Shown piece after piece: positions 7,721-16,166 of a DNA stretch of 64,000 nt. Position 1 is the first letter of the stretch. Each line of letters begins with the position of its first letter. The DNA comes from Beijerinckiaceae bacterium (GTDB lineage: Bacteria; Pseudomonadota; Alphaproteobacteria; Rhizobiales; Beijerinckiaceae): the NCBI GenBank assembly GCA_004564215.1, contig CP024846.1, positions 2,741,501 to 2,805,500 on the forward strand. The letters run 5' to 3'. A program made the position numbers and the translations under genes. The notes beneath the pieces were generated by a model. The model worked only from the letters and a program-made list of their open reading frames with translations. It had not been told where the DNA came from and made no database searches.

Positions 7721-8099
7721 TCAAGTTGCTTGCTTTGAACCTAGATTGTTTTGCCGCCATTCGCGCGGGGTTCGCCCCGACCAGCGCCGGAACGCGCGGG
7801 TAAAATGTGCGGGATCGGAATAGCCGAGCTCATAAGCCGTCTCTATGGCGCTCGCCCCGGAGCGCAAGAGGTCCTTTGCACGAAAGTCGCGCGGCGAGCG
7901 CGTCGTCGCCAATTTCGCGTGCCGCGCATTCGACGAGGTTGAGCTGATCCTTGAGAAGGATAAGCCGTTCCGGCTCCTCGATCAGCCGCAACGGCAGTTC
8001 CGCACGCCGGAACACCCGCGCGAGGGAACCGCCGGAGCGCTCCACGATCTCCGCGACGGGCCCCATGGATCGCGCTTTGGTCAGTCCATAGCTGTGCAA
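7721..8099 (-). pseudogene. AraC-family transcriptional regulator, internally deleted and frameshifted
   Basis: From 8099 (complement) the frame gives the start of an AraC arabinose-binding-type sensor domain (VAEIVERSGGSLARVFRRAE, then LNLVECAAREIGDDALAARL) and stops at 7830. A second frame, from about 7912 to 7721, gives the last helix-turn-helix of an AraC protein (AIETAYELGYSDPAHFTRAF, RRWSGRTPREW). The middle of a normal protein of about 330 residues, roughly 150-200 codons, is missing, and the joint is out of frame. The remnant probably cannot act as a regulator. It is divergent from the DUF3047 gene. Confidence 0.75.
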
Positions 8100-8216
8100 G
8101 CTTCTTCTCCCTTCTCCAGGGTGAAGTCTGTGGCGCCAAATGGCAAGTTTTGTTCTCCCCCTGCATTTAGGCTTCGGCTACGGCGCTTCGCAGACGCCGA
8201 TGAAGGAGGAGCAAAG

Positions 8217-9299
8217 ATGAATGATAGGAGCGATGCGGTCGCCAACTGGAAGGAGGCGATCGTTGCGTCGGGCGGAGCCCTTTTGCGTCACGCCATTGTG
8301 GAGGTTCCGGCCGACAGTGCGGGATGGATCGACAGCGGGGTCGATCTAAAAGCCGGCGAGACGGTTACCTTGCTTTCGGCCGGGAACGTCCGGGTGTCCG
8401 AAGATCCGGACATCCATTTCTCCGGCCATATGTTCTTGTGGCGGCGCATCGGCACGAATGGGCCGATCGCGAAATCCGCGGCGCCGACATCAACCTTCGA
8501 GGCCAGCTCGTCCGGCCGGCTGATGTTCGTTGCGCAATATCCAGGCGCTTGGCTCGATGAGACGGGGAGCTTTGCTCCCGATTGGCCTCGCTCCGCCGCC
8601 TCCGGCGTGCTCAGCGTGGCGGTCCTGGTTTGGAAGGAGGCCGCGTCCGAAGGCCTTGCAATCTTCGCGGCAAGGGACAAGAGCGGGCTCGGTTCAGAGG
8701 AACACAACCGCTTTCTCGCTCCAGTGCTGCCCCCGCGCGGCTGGACCCATCTGTGGCGAACCGGCGAGACGGAGATTTATCGTGAGCAATTCGAGGCGAC
8801 GGATGGCCGGCACATTGTCTGCCGTTGCTCGGCCGATGCCGGCATTCTCAAATACCCGGTCGACATCGCACTCGACGAGACAACCCATCTGGCCTGGCGA
8901 TGGCGCATGCTTCAACTGCCGTCGCGGGTCGGCGAAGATAGCGGGCCAACCCATGACTATCTCTCCATCGCCGTCGAATTCGAGAACGGACTCGATCTGA
9001 CCTATATGTGGAGCGCCGCTTTGCCGGTCGGCACGGCGTTTCGCTGCCCGTTGCCTTGGTGGGACAAGCGGGAGACCCATCAGGTGGTGCGCTCGGGGCT
9101 GGCCGAACTCGGCCAATGGCGGCACGAGGATCAAAAAATTCTGGCCGACTACAAAACGGCGATTGGCGGCGTGCCGCCGGCGCGGATCGTCGGGGTTTGG
9201 CTGATCGCCGTCGCCGCCCTTCAGCGCGGACGAGGCGAATGCGACTATCAAGGGATCGAGCTGAGATCGGCAGGCGAAAGCGTGATGATCGGACCGTGA
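8217..9299 (+). CDS. DUF3047 domain-containing protein
   Basis: The 360-residue protein starts at the ATG at 8217, which has a strong AAGGAGGAG site 5-10 bp upstream; a longer open frame reaching back to 7845 covers the AraC remnant and is spurious. The C-terminal half matches DUF3047 (VDIALDETTHLAWRWRMLQL, DDYLSIAVEF-like THDYLSIAVEF, then a conserved end IVGVWLIAVAALQRG). The N-terminal half resembles a beta-sandwich binding domain. No signal peptide is visible. The biochemical function of DUF3047 is unknown. The gene ends 4 bp before the stop of the convergent regulator gene. Confidence 0.8.
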   Translation: MNDRSDAVANWKEAIVASGGALLRHAIVEVPADSAGWIDSGVDLKAGETVTLLSAGNVRVSEDPDIHFSGHMFLWRRIGTNGPIAKSAAPTSTFEASSSGRLMFVAQYPGAWLDETGSFAPDWPRSAASGVLSVAVLVWKEAASEGLAIFAARDKSGLGSEEHNRFLAPVLPPRGWTHLWRTGETEIYREQFEATDGRHIVCRCSADAGILKYPVDIALDETTHLAWRWRMLQLPSRVGEDSGPTHDYLSIAVEFENGLDLTYMWSAALPVGTAFRCPLPWWDKRETHQVVRSGLAELGQWRHEDQKILADYKTAIGGVPPARIVGVWLIAVAALQRGRGECDYQGIELRSAGESVMIGP

Positions 9300-9303
9300 G
9301 GGT

Positions 9304-10749
9304 TCACACGTCTTTGAAGGTAAACGGCGAGACCCCGCGCATCGTTTCATCGACCAGCAGTCCGCGCAGCACGGGGGGCGCCGCGCGCTGCGGGCATGCG
9401 GGACGATCGCAGAGCCGGCAATTGATGCCGATCGGCGTGGCGTCGAGGGCGTTGAAATCGAGCCGTTTGGCGTACACCAAACGCCGCGCGTATTTGATCT
9501 CGCAGCCGAGCCCGATGGCAAAGCGCGGTTCGATCGCGCCCCATGGGGTGAGCGAGCGGCGCACCGTGCGGGCGATCGAAAACCATTGCGAACCGTCGGG
9601 CAGTTCAATGACCTGCGTCAAAATCCGGCCCGGCTCGGCGAAGGTGGCGTGAACCTTCCACAAAGGGCAGGTGCCGCCGGAATGGGCGAACGGAAAACGG
9701 CTGGAAGAAAACCGTTTCGAAACGTTTCCGGCCATATCCACCCGCACCAGAAAGAACGGAACACCGCGCGCGGTTTGGCGGGCGAGCGTGGTCAGGCGAT
9801 GCGCCACCTGCTCGAAACTGGCTCCGAAACGCGCCGCGAGAATCTCGACATCATAGCCGGCGAGCTCGGCCGCTTCATGGAACCGGCCGTAAGGCATCAT
9901 GACGGCGCCCGCGAAATAATTGGCAAGCGTGATGCGCAGCAGCCGGCGGCTCAAATCATCGTTGGGTTCGAGCCGTACGGAAATTTCGCTCAAAAGGTCG
10001 CCGAAGCGGCTGAAGGCCAGCTGATAGGCCGCCTGAAACGTCCGGCCGGGCTGCTCGACGACTTCCGAGATCATCAATTGGCGGCGGTGATGATCATACC
10101 AGCGCAGCCGGTCGCCCATGACCTCGACGGGCAGCGCCCGGACCCGGATACCATGGCGCGCGCGCAGATGATCGCAGAGCGCAAAGAAAAGATCGTTGTT
10201 GGCAAGGGCGAGTTCGGCCGCAAGGGTTTCGGCCGCCTCCTCGAGTTCCGGGAAATGATTGCGCGCCTCGTGCAGAAGGATGCGGATCCGGTCGATCGGA
10301 CTTTCCCTGAGGACCGGTTCGGCGCGATCCCGGTCGGCCCCGGCGATGACGCCGGCTTCGCTCGCCTCCCGCGCCGCCGAATAGGCCCGGTAGAGGCGCG
10401 CCATGGCGGCCAGCAGGGCCGGAGAATTCTCGGCCGCGTCTCGCACTTCCGAGCGCGGCACGGCCGCCTCGCGAAACAAGGGATCGGCCAGAATTTGCTC
10501 CATTTCGCCGATGGAGTGTTCGCCTTCGCCTTCCATGAAGTCACGGGGATCGATGCCGTAGACATCGGTCAGCCGGATCAGCACCTGGACCGTGATCGGC
10601 CGCTGATTGCGTTCCATGAGGTTGAGATAGCTCGGCGAAACATCCAGCTCGGCGGCCATCCCGGCCTGGGTCAGCTGCCGTTCGCGGCGAAGCCGCTTAA
10701 GGCGCGGGCCGGCGAAAATCTTCCTTTGAACTATGGCTGCGGCATTCAT
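9304..10749 (-). CDS. XRE-family regulator of the ShxX/ScfR/RamB type
   Basis: The 481-residue protein begins with an XRE helix-turn-helix (GPRLKRLRRERQLTQAGMAA, then SYLNLMERNQRPIT). An IrrE/ImmA-like central domain follows, in which the zinc-protease HExxH is replaced by QAAYQLAF. The C-terminal short-chain-fatty-acid-regulator domain ends with cysteine motifs (NCRLCDRPACPQRAAPP). Relatives such as RamB control acetate and glyoxylate-cycle genes. Here it is divergent from isocitrate lyase with 225 bp between the starts, so control of aceA and of itself is a natural inference. The start is ATG at 10749 (complement). Confidence 0.85.
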   Translation of the reverse strand: MNAAAIVQRKIFAGPRLKRLRRERQLTQAGMAAELDVSPSYLNLMERNQRPITVQVLIRLTDVYGIDPRDFMEGEGEHSIGEMEQILADPLFREAAVPRSEVRDAAENSPALLAAMARLYRAYSAAREASEAGVIAGADRDRAEPVLRESPIDRIRILLHEARNHFPELEEAAETLAAELALANNDLFFALCDHLRARHGIRVRALPVEVMGDRLRWYDHHRRQLMISEVVEQPGRTFQAAYQLAFSRFGDLLSEISVRLEPNDDLSRRLLRITLANYFAGAVMMPYGRFHEAAELAGYDVEILAARFGASFEQVAHRLTTLARQTARGVPFFLVRVDMAGNVSKRFSSSRFPFAHSGGTCPLWKVHATFAEPGRILTQVIELPDGSQWFSIARTVRRSLTPWGAIEPRFAIGLGCEIKYARRLVYAKRLDFNALDATPIGINCRLCDRPACPQRAAPPVLRGLLVDETMRGVSPFTFKDV

Positions 10750-10768
10750 GGGTGTTAATATTTACATC

Positions 10769-10801
10769 CATACAACATTACAATGTATGAATGTTACATA
10801 C
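10769..10801. promoter_or_regulatory. Candidate operator between regulator and aceA
   Basis: Alternating half-sites CATACA (10769-10774), TGTATG (10784-10789) and CATAC (10797-10801) form two overlapping inverted repeats with 9- and 7-bp spacers. They lie just upstream of the regulator start in an AT-rich stretch. This is a plausible autoregulatory and aceA-regulating site. The assignment is by position and symmetry only. Confidence 0.4.
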
Positions 10802-10974
10802 TAACTTGAATTTCCAGTCAAGCCCTTGCGCATAGACGAGATTTCTTCGATATGGCAGCTATACCTACGAATTTTCCGCCAGATTGGCGCATTTTGTCAA
10901 TCTCTGTGAATGCTGTGATCGGAGAGCCTAATGAGCAAGACGATCCCCTGTGAAGGCGAGACAAGGCGCGCGCG

Positions 10975-12606
10975 ATGACCTACCAGAGCCAAATCCCCCA
11001 GGTGGGGAAGACCAACGAATACCAAAACCATATTGCTGAGATGAAGCAGCTCGTCAAAAGCAAGGACGGCACTTGGACCGGCATCAACCCTGAGTCCGTG
11101 GCCCGGATGCGCCTGCAGAACCGCTTCCGGACGGGTCTCGATATCGCCAGATATACCGCCGGCCTTATGCGCAAGGACATGGCGGCCTATGACGCCGATC
11201 CGGCCCTTTACACCCAGTCGCTGGGCTGTTGGCATGGGTTTATCGGCCAGCAGAAGATGATCTCCATCAAGAAGCATTTTGGCACGACCGACCGCCGGTA
11301 TCTCTATCTGTCCGGCTGGATGGTTGCCGCGCTCCGTTCCGATTTCGGTCCCTTGCCGGATCAGTCCATGCACGAGAAGACATCCGTGCCGGCGCTGATC
11401 GAAGAGCTTTACACCTTCCTCCGCCAAGCGGATGCCCGTGAACTTGGGGGCATTTTCCGCGAGATCGACGCCGCGCGGAAGGCCGGCGACAGCGCCAAGG
11501 AAAAGACGCTGCTGGCGACCGTCGACAATTATCAGACCCATGTGGTGCCGATCATCGCCGACATCGACGCCGGCTTCGGCAATGCGGAAGCGACCTATCT
11601 GCTCGCCAAGAAGATGATCGAGGCGGGCGCCTGTGCGCTGCAGATCGAAAACCAGGTGTCTGACGAAAAGCAGTGCGGCCACCAGGATGGCAAGGTGACC
11701 GTGCCGCACGAAGTCTTCCTCGCCAAGGTGCGCGCCTGTCGCTATGCATTCCTTGAGCTTGGCGTCGAGGACGGCATTATCGTCACCCGCACCGACTCGC
11801 TCGGTGCCGGCCTCACCCAGCAGATCGCGGTCAGCCACGCGCCGGGCGACCTCGGCGATCAGTACAATTCCTTCCTCGACTGCGAGGAAGTCGCGCCCGG
11901 TGACGCCCGCAACGGCGACGTCATCCTCAACCGCAACGGCAAGCTGTTGCGGCCGAAGCGCCTCGCCAGCAATCTTTATCAGTTCCGTTCGGGCACCGGA
12001 GAAGATCGTTGCGTGCTCGACTGCATCACCTCGCTGCAGAACGGCGCCGACCTCCTCTGGATCGAGACTGAAAAGCCCCACGTGAACCAGATCGCTGGCA
12101 TGGTGGACCGCATTCGCGCGGTCGTTCCCAACGCCAAGCTGGTGTACAATAATTCACCGTCCTTCAACTGGACGCTGAATTTCCGCCAGCAGGTCTATGA
12201 CGCCTGGGAAGTCGCCGGCAAGGATGTCGCTGACTATGATCGCGCGGCCCTGATGAGCGTGGACTATGACGGCACGGCTTTGGCCGCTGAGGCCGACGAG
12301 CGCATTCGTACCTTCCAGGCGGATGCGTCGAAGCGGTCTGGCATTTTCCACCACCTCATTACGCTTCCGACCTATCACACGGCGGCGTTGTCGACCGACA
12401 ATCTCGCGAAGGAATATTTTGGCGCGCAGGGCATGCTTGGGTATGTCCGCAACGTCCAGCGTCAGGAAATTCGCCAGGGCATCGCCTGCGTGAAGCACCA
12501 GAACATGGCGGGCTCCGACATGGGCGACGATCACAAGGAATATTTCGCTGGCGAGGCGGCGCTCAAGGCCGGCGGCTCTCACAACACGATGAACCAGTTC
12601 GGCTAA
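10975..12606 (+). CDS. aceA: Isocitrate lyase, long (about 540-residue) subfamily
   Basis: The enzyme cleaves isocitrate to glyoxylate and succinate, the first step of the glyoxylate bypass used on C2 compounds. The catalytic motif is KQCGH with Cys234, as in the roughly 530-residue Pseudomonas-type enzymes rather than the KKCGH of the E. coli type. Other conserved parts are IIADIDAGFGNAEATYLLAK (residues near 192-211) and NNSPSFNW. The ATG at 10975 has only a weak ribosome binding site. No malate synthase lies in the window. The divergent RamB-like gene suggests acetate-responsive control. A GC-rich hairpin follows the stop. Confidence 0.95.
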   Translation: MTYQSQIPQVGKTNEYQNHIAEMKQLVKSKDGTWTGINPESVARMRLQNRFRTGLDIARYTAGLMRKDMAAYDADPALYTQSLGCWHGFIGQQKMISIKKHFGTTDRRYLYLSGWMVAALRSDFGPLPDQSMHEKTSVPALIEELYTFLRQADARELGGIFREIDAARKAGDSAKEKTLLATVDNYQTHVVPIIADIDAGFGNAEATYLLAKKMIEAGACALQIENQVSDEKQCGHQDGKVTVPHEVFLAKVRACRYAFLELGVEDGIIVTRTDSLGAGLTQQIAVSHAPGDLGDQYNSFLDCEEVAPGDARNGDVILNRNGKLLRPKRLASNLYQFRSGTGEDRCVLDCITSLQNGADLLWIETEKPHVNQIAGMVDRIRAVVPNAKLVYNNSPSFNWTLNFRQQVYDAWEVAGKDVADYDRAALMSVDYDGTALAAEADERIRTFQADASKRSGIFHHLITLPTYHTAALSTDNLAKEYFGAQGMLGYVRNVQRQEIRQGIACVKHQNMAGSDMGDDHKEYFAGEAALKAGGSHNTMNQFG

Positions 12607-12640
12607 GCTACCCGAACTTGATTGAGACAGAACACGTGGC

Positions 12641-12665
12641 GGCCCGGAGCGTGATGCTTCGGGCC
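12641..12665 (+). terminator. Hairpin downstream of aceA
   Basis: GGCCCGGAG (12641-12649) pairs with CTTCGGGCC (12657-12665) across a 7-nt loop, 35 bp after the aceA stop. No run of T follows, so it may be a weak or Rho-assisted terminator. Confidence 0.4.
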
Positions 12666-12680
12666 GTCCTGCTTATTAAG

Positions 12681-12726
12681 CGAGCGTTTTCAAGCAAAGT
12701 GGATACCGGTTCGCGTCAAAAAGAAG
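12681..12726. repeat. Partial alphaproteobacterial intergenic repeat
   Basis: The stretch with GAGCGTTTTCAAGCAAAGTG followed by GATACCGGTTCGCGTCAAAA resembles a dispersed palindromic element frequent in Hyphomicrobiales. Its outer right arm is degenerate here, ending immediately before the toxin-antitoxin promoter. Confidence 0.5.
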
Positions 12727-12736
12727 TACATGGCAT

Positions 12737-12766
12737 TTGCCGACCTTGGCGCGGCCCTGCTATAAT
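12737..12766 (+). promoter_or_regulatory. Sigma70-type promoter of the toxin-antitoxin pair
   Basis: TTGCCG at 12737-12742 and a perfect TATAAT at 12761-12766 are 18 bp apart. The expected transcription start, 6-7 bp after the -10 box, coincides with the antitoxin ATG at 12773, so the message would be leaderless. Confidence 0.6.
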
Positions 12767-12772
12767 ATTTTT

Positions 12773-13000
12773 ATGGTAAGCAAAGTCCTCAAGGAAGTCA
12801 TAGAACGCGTTGAGACTTGGCCTGAAAGCCGGCAGGAGGATGCCGCGCGTGTCCTGCTGGAGATGGAAGCACAGGATGCAAGCCCCTATCGGCTCACCGA
12901 CGAACAGCTAGCCGAGGTGCAACGCCGGCTTGCCGATCCGAATCCGGAATTCGCCACTCTCCAAGAGGTGCGTCAGCGCTTTGTGCGCCGCCCTGCATGA
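12773..13000 (+). CDS. Antitoxin of a RelE/ParE-type module
   Basis: The 75-residue acidic protein has an N-terminal helical stretch (VLKEVIERVETWPESRQEDA) and a C-terminal segment PYRLTDEQLAEVQRRLADPN typical of antitoxins paired with RelE/ParE toxins. Its stop overlaps the toxin start by 4 bp (ATGA). The start is the ATG at 12773. An upstream extension to 12737 would begin inside the promoter and is rejected. Binding and neutralising the toxin and repressing its own promoter are inferred from the family. Confidence 0.8.
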   Translation: MVSKVLKEVIERVETWPESRQEDAARVLLEMEAQDASPYRLTDEQLAEVQRRLADPNPEFATLQEVRQRFVRRPA

Positions 13001-13275
13001 AGGTAATCGTCCGCGACGAGGTCTATGGTGACCTCGATCGCATCCATGCATGGATCGCGAAAGATCGTCCGGCCATAGCGGATTCCGTAATCGATCGGAT
13101 ATTAGACAGCGCCGAGTATCTTGGGTGGTTTCCTAATATGGGCCACCGCGGGAGGGTGCCCGGCACCCATGAATGGATCGTGAAAGGGCTCCCCTTCATC
13201 ATCGTCTATGAAGTCTACGGCGAGCGAAACGAATTGATCATCACCGCTATATTCCACGGAGCACAGGATCGCTGA
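12997..13275 (+). CDS. RelE/ParE superfamily toxin
   Basis: The 92-residue protein has the ParE/RelE fold pattern: an N-terminal strand (MKVIVRDEVYGDLDRIHAWI), an alpha pair with an Ala- and Asp-rich helix, then GHRGRVPGTHEWIVKGLPFI and a final strand pair (IIVYEVYGERNELIITAIFH) with a GAQDR end. Family members either cleave mRNA or poison gyrase, and the sequence does not separate these. It overlaps the antitoxin ATGA, which gives coupled expression. Confidence 0.85.
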   Translation: MKVIVRDEVYGDLDRIHAWIAKDRPAIADSVIDRILDSAEYLGWFPNMGHRGRVPGTHEWIVKGLPFIIVYEVYGERNELIITAIFHGAQDR

Positions 13276-13562
13276 GGATTGTCGCGTGCTTGTAGTGCGG
13301 GCCCTTCAAGGCAACCTCTTCGAGGCACTTCAGTGACCTTGACCACCGGTCCTCGGATTAGCCGCGAAAGTGCTGCCTCCGCGTCCTCCTCGCGCATTGC
13401 GACGTTTGGCCTCCCTCCGCTACCCCCTTGACATAAAAAGCAATAAAAACCGGGCGCCCCTGTGCTATATCGCTGCGACGTCTCCGCGTCCTTGCCATAG
13501 CTCCATCAAACTTGGCGGCTATGAATTGATCATGGTGCGGCAAACCTCTTTCGGGGCAATGA

Positions 13563-14450
13563 ATGAACAAACACATTCGCAAGGCTGTTTTTCCCGTCGC
13601 CGGTTTGGGAACAAGATTTCTCCCGGCCACCAAATCCATTCCGAAAGAGATGTTGACCGTCGTCGACCGGCCGGTGCTGCAGCATGTCGTCGATGAAGCC
13701 CGCGAGGCCGGCATCGAGCATTTTATCTTCGTGACCGGGCGCAACAAGGCGGTGATCGAGGATCATTTCGACATCGCCTATGAGCTTGAAGAAACCTTGC
13801 AGAAGCGTGGAAAGCTCAAGGAATTGCAAGCCTTGATGGCGGAGCTGCCGGCCGCCGGCGCGACGAGCTTCACGCGTCAGCAGGTTCCGCTCGGCCTCGG
13901 TCATGCGGTCTGGTGCGCCCGCGAGATTGTGGGCGATGAGCCCTTCGCGGTTTTGCTCCCGGATATGGTGACCATGCCTGGCGCGAAAGGTGGCCGCTGC
14001 CTCGCGCAATGCATCGCGGCCTATGAAAAGCATGGCGGCAATGTGATCGCCGTCGAGGAAGTGCCGCCGGAAGAGACCCATCAATATGGCATTGTCTCGA
14101 TCGGCAAGGATTTCGGTCCCACTTTCGAAATTACCGGCATGGTCGAAAAGCCTCCCCAGGGGATGGCGCCCTCCAACCTGATTATTTCCGGCCGCTATAT
14201 TCTCGGCCCGGAAATTTTTTCCATTCTCGAAAAGGGCGAAAAAGGCGCGGGCGGCGAAATTCAATTGACCGATGGCATGAAGGGGCTTGCCGCGACCCAG
14301 GCGTTTCATGGCGTACGTTTCGACGGCAAGACCTATGACTGCGGTTCAAAACTCGGTTTTCTCGCCGCGAACATAGCGTTCGCGCTTGCCAATCCGGAGC
14401 TGGCACCTTTGCTTAAGACTGAACTGAAGAAGCTTTTGGGCGCCCCCTGA
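13563..14450 (+). CDS. galU: UTP-glucose-1-phosphate uridylyltransferase
   Basis: The 295-residue protein makes UDP-glucose from glucose-1-phosphate and UTP for envelope polysaccharides. The nucleotide-binding signature [20 protein letters not shown] is at residues 10-29, followed by [14 protein letters not shown] and [20 protein letters not shown], all GalU hallmarks. Length is typical. It stands alone on the plus strand with a 287-bp upstream gap. It supplies precursor for the exopolysaccharide genes near 55-57 kb and competes for the same hexose phosphate as the glycogen operon. Confidence 0.95.
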   Translation: MNKHIRKAVFPVAGLGTRFLPATKSIPKEMLTVVDRPVLQHVVDEAREAGIEHFIFVTGRNKAVIEDHFDIAYELEETLQKRGKLKELQALMAELPAAGATSFTRQQVPLGLGHAVWCAREIVGDEPFAVLLPDMVTMPGAKGGRCLAQCIAAYEKHGGNVIAVEEVPPEETHQYGIVSIGKDFGPTFEITGMVEKPPQGMAPSNLIISGRYILGPEIFSILEKGEKGAGGEIQLTDGMKGLAATQAFHGVRFDGKTYDCGSKLGFLAANIAFALANPELAPLLKTELKKLLGAP

Positions 14451-14471
14451 CGGGTTCGCCCAACGCTTTTT
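14438..14471. terminator. Candidate terminator between galU and the OYE gene
   Basis: GGGCG (14438-14442) and CGCCC (14457-14461) form a short stem with a 14-nt loop, followed by five T at 14467-14471 on the plus strand. The stem starts inside the galU end. It is weak but well placed between convergent genes. Confidence 0.3.
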
Positions 14472-14472
14472 G

Positions 14473-15588
14473 CTATTGTGATTTTGCGGTCCGGGCCGCC
14501 TCTTCAAGCGTCGGATAATCCGTGTAGCCTTCGCTCGCGCCGCCGTAAAAACTTTCCTGTTTCGGGACGTTCAACGGCGCATTCTTGCGCAGCCGTTCGA
14601 CGAGGTCGGGGTTGGCGAGAAAGAGCTTGCCGAAGGCGATCAAGTCGGCCCGGTTTTGCTGCAAGGTTTCGATGGCCAGCTCGCGCGTGTACTCATTATT
14701 CGCGATGTAGGCGCCGGCAAAAGCCTTGCGCAAAGCCTGAAAATCGAAATCCACAATGTCGCGCGGACCGCCGGTCGCCCCCTCGATGACGTGGATATAG
14801 GCGATCTCGCGCGCGCTCAGCTCTTTGACCAAATAGCCGAAAATTTCCGCCGGATTGCTGTCGGTGGCATCATTCGCCGGGCTCACCGGCGACAGCCTGA
14901 TGCCGACGCGGCGTTTGTCCCAAACGCTCAAGATGGCGTCGGTGACTTCGAGGGCGAAACGGGCGCGGTTCTCGATCGATTGGCCATAGTGGTCCGAGCG
15001 CTTGTTTGTCCCATCCTTGAGGAATTGGTCGATCAAATAGCCGTTTGCACCGTGAATCTCGATGCCGTCAAATCCGGCGCGCTTGGCATTCTCGGCCGCC
15101 TTCCGATAGTCGGCAACGATGCCGGCGATTTCATCTATCGTCAGTGCGCGCGGTTCCGACGTATCGACAAACCCGGTTTCAATGAAGGTTTTGGTTTTCG
15201 CCGCGATCGCCGAGGGCGCCACCGGCTTTGCGCCGCCGGGCTGAAGCGAGATATGCGAAACGCGCCCGACATGCCAAAGCTGGATGAAGATCAAGCCGCC
15301 GGCGCCATGAACGGCGTCGGTGACGTTTCTCCAGCCGGCCACCTGCGCCTCGGTGTAGATTCCCGGGGTCCAGATATAGCCTTGCCCCTGTTGCGAAATC
15401 TGCGTCGCTTCCGAGATGATGAGACCCGCGGTGGCGCGCTGGCGATAGTAGCGCGCGTTGAGGTCGTTGGGCGCGTCGGTGCCTTTGGTCGCGCGATTGC
15501 GGGTCAAGGGCGCCATGACGAGCCGGTTGTTCAACTGCAGATCGCCCAGCTGAAAGGGCGAAAAAAGTATGCTGGCGTCAAGCGTCAT
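14473..15588 (-). CDS. Old yellow enzyme family NADH:flavin oxidoreductase (alkene/nitroester reductase)
   Basis: The 371-residue FMN-dependent TIM-barrel protein carries the OYE landmarks: FQLGDLQLNNRLVMAPLTRN at the N-terminus, LWHVGRVSH, GFDGIEIHGANGYLIDQFL (substrate-binding His-Asn pair), and FGKLFLANPDLVERL near the end. Such enzymes reduce activated alkenes, nitroesters and related electrophiles with NAD(P)H. The start is ATG at 15588 (complement) with GGGGATCAG upstream; the longer frame to 15711 is not supported. It is convergent with galU. Confidence 0.9.
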   Translation of the reverse strand: MTLDASILFSPFQLGDLQLNNRLVMAPLTRNRATKGTDAPNDLNARYYRQRATAGLIISEATQISQQGQGYIWTPGIYTEAQVAGWRNVTDAVHGAGGLIFIQLWHVGRVSHISLQPGGAKPVAPSAIAAKTKTFIETGFVDTSEPRALTIDEIAGIVADYRKAAENAKRAGFDGIEIHGANGYLIDQFLKDGTNKRSDHYGQSIENRARFALEVTDAILSVWDKRRVGIRLSPVSPANDATDSNPAEIFGYLVKELSAREIAYIHVIEGATGGPRDIVDFDFQALRKAFAGAYIANNEYTRELAIETLQQNRADLIAFGKLFLANPDLVERLRKNAPLNVPKQESFYGGASEGYTDYPTLEEAARTAKSQ

Positions 15589-15724
15589 CGTTGCTGATCC
15601 CCATTTCAACATTCGGTCGGCGCTCGGGCGCCGGTCAAAGCAAACATGGGGAAGCGAGGCGGTTTGTGCAGGTGCGAACAAATCAATTTGAACCGAGTTC
15701 CGCTCCGGCATCCGCGTTGCGGGC

Positions 15725-15976
15725 TCAGGTCATGTTCAAGGCTGACATGTAGAGTTCGAGAATGGCTTCGAGTTCCTTTCGTTCGGAATGGTCCTGCTTT
15801 CTGATCCGGATGATCTGGCGCACAGCCTTCACATCGAACCCGCGCCCCTTCATTTCCGCATAGACTTCCCGGATATCGTCGGAAATTCCCTTTTTTTCTT
15901 CCTCCAGTCGCTCCACCCTTTCGACGAATTGCGTCAGTTCCTGCGCCGCGACACCTGTTTTGACGATATCGTCCAT
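15725..15976 (-). CDS. gapR: GapR-family nucleoid-associated protein (DUF2312)
   Basis: The 83-residue protein matches GapR: coiled-coil helices FVERVERLEEEKKGISDDIR and EVYAEMKGRGFDVKAVRQII, then RIRKQDHSERKELEAILELY at the C-terminus. In Caulobacter GapR clamps overtwisted DNA ahead of forks and transcription. The family is nearly universal in Alphaproteobacteria. The start is ATG at 15976 (complement); the longer upstream frame lacks family similarity. It lies in a minus-strand group between the OYE gene and an amidohydrolase. Confidence 0.92.
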   Translation of the reverse strand: MDDIVKTGVAAQELTQFVERVERLEEEKKGISDDIREVYAEMKGRGFDVKAVRQIIRIRKQDHSERKELEAILELYMSALNMT

Positions 15977-16166
15977 TATCCACCATTTTCCTCTGTTAGA
16001 AGGCTGCGGGCGACCCGAAGGCAAAAATTGCCGGGCGCTTCCGGCCCCATGCTCATGAGCTTTGGGAATCCGCAATGGGGTTTTCGCGGCTCATCGTCAA
16101 GCTGAATGGCGCACAATCCCCGCTATCCTGTCCGATTCGGCGGGGTCTCGTCACGGGGCTTGAAAT

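Noticed and set aside
7845..8216. Upstream extension of the DUF3047 frame
   Set aside because: The extension is antisense to the AraC remnant and lacks similarity. The ATG at 8217 has a strong ribosome binding site.
13428..13471. TTGACA with TATATC upstream of galU as a promoter
   Set aside because: The two boxes are 32 bp apart, too far for sigma70. No better -10 lies at 16-18 bp.
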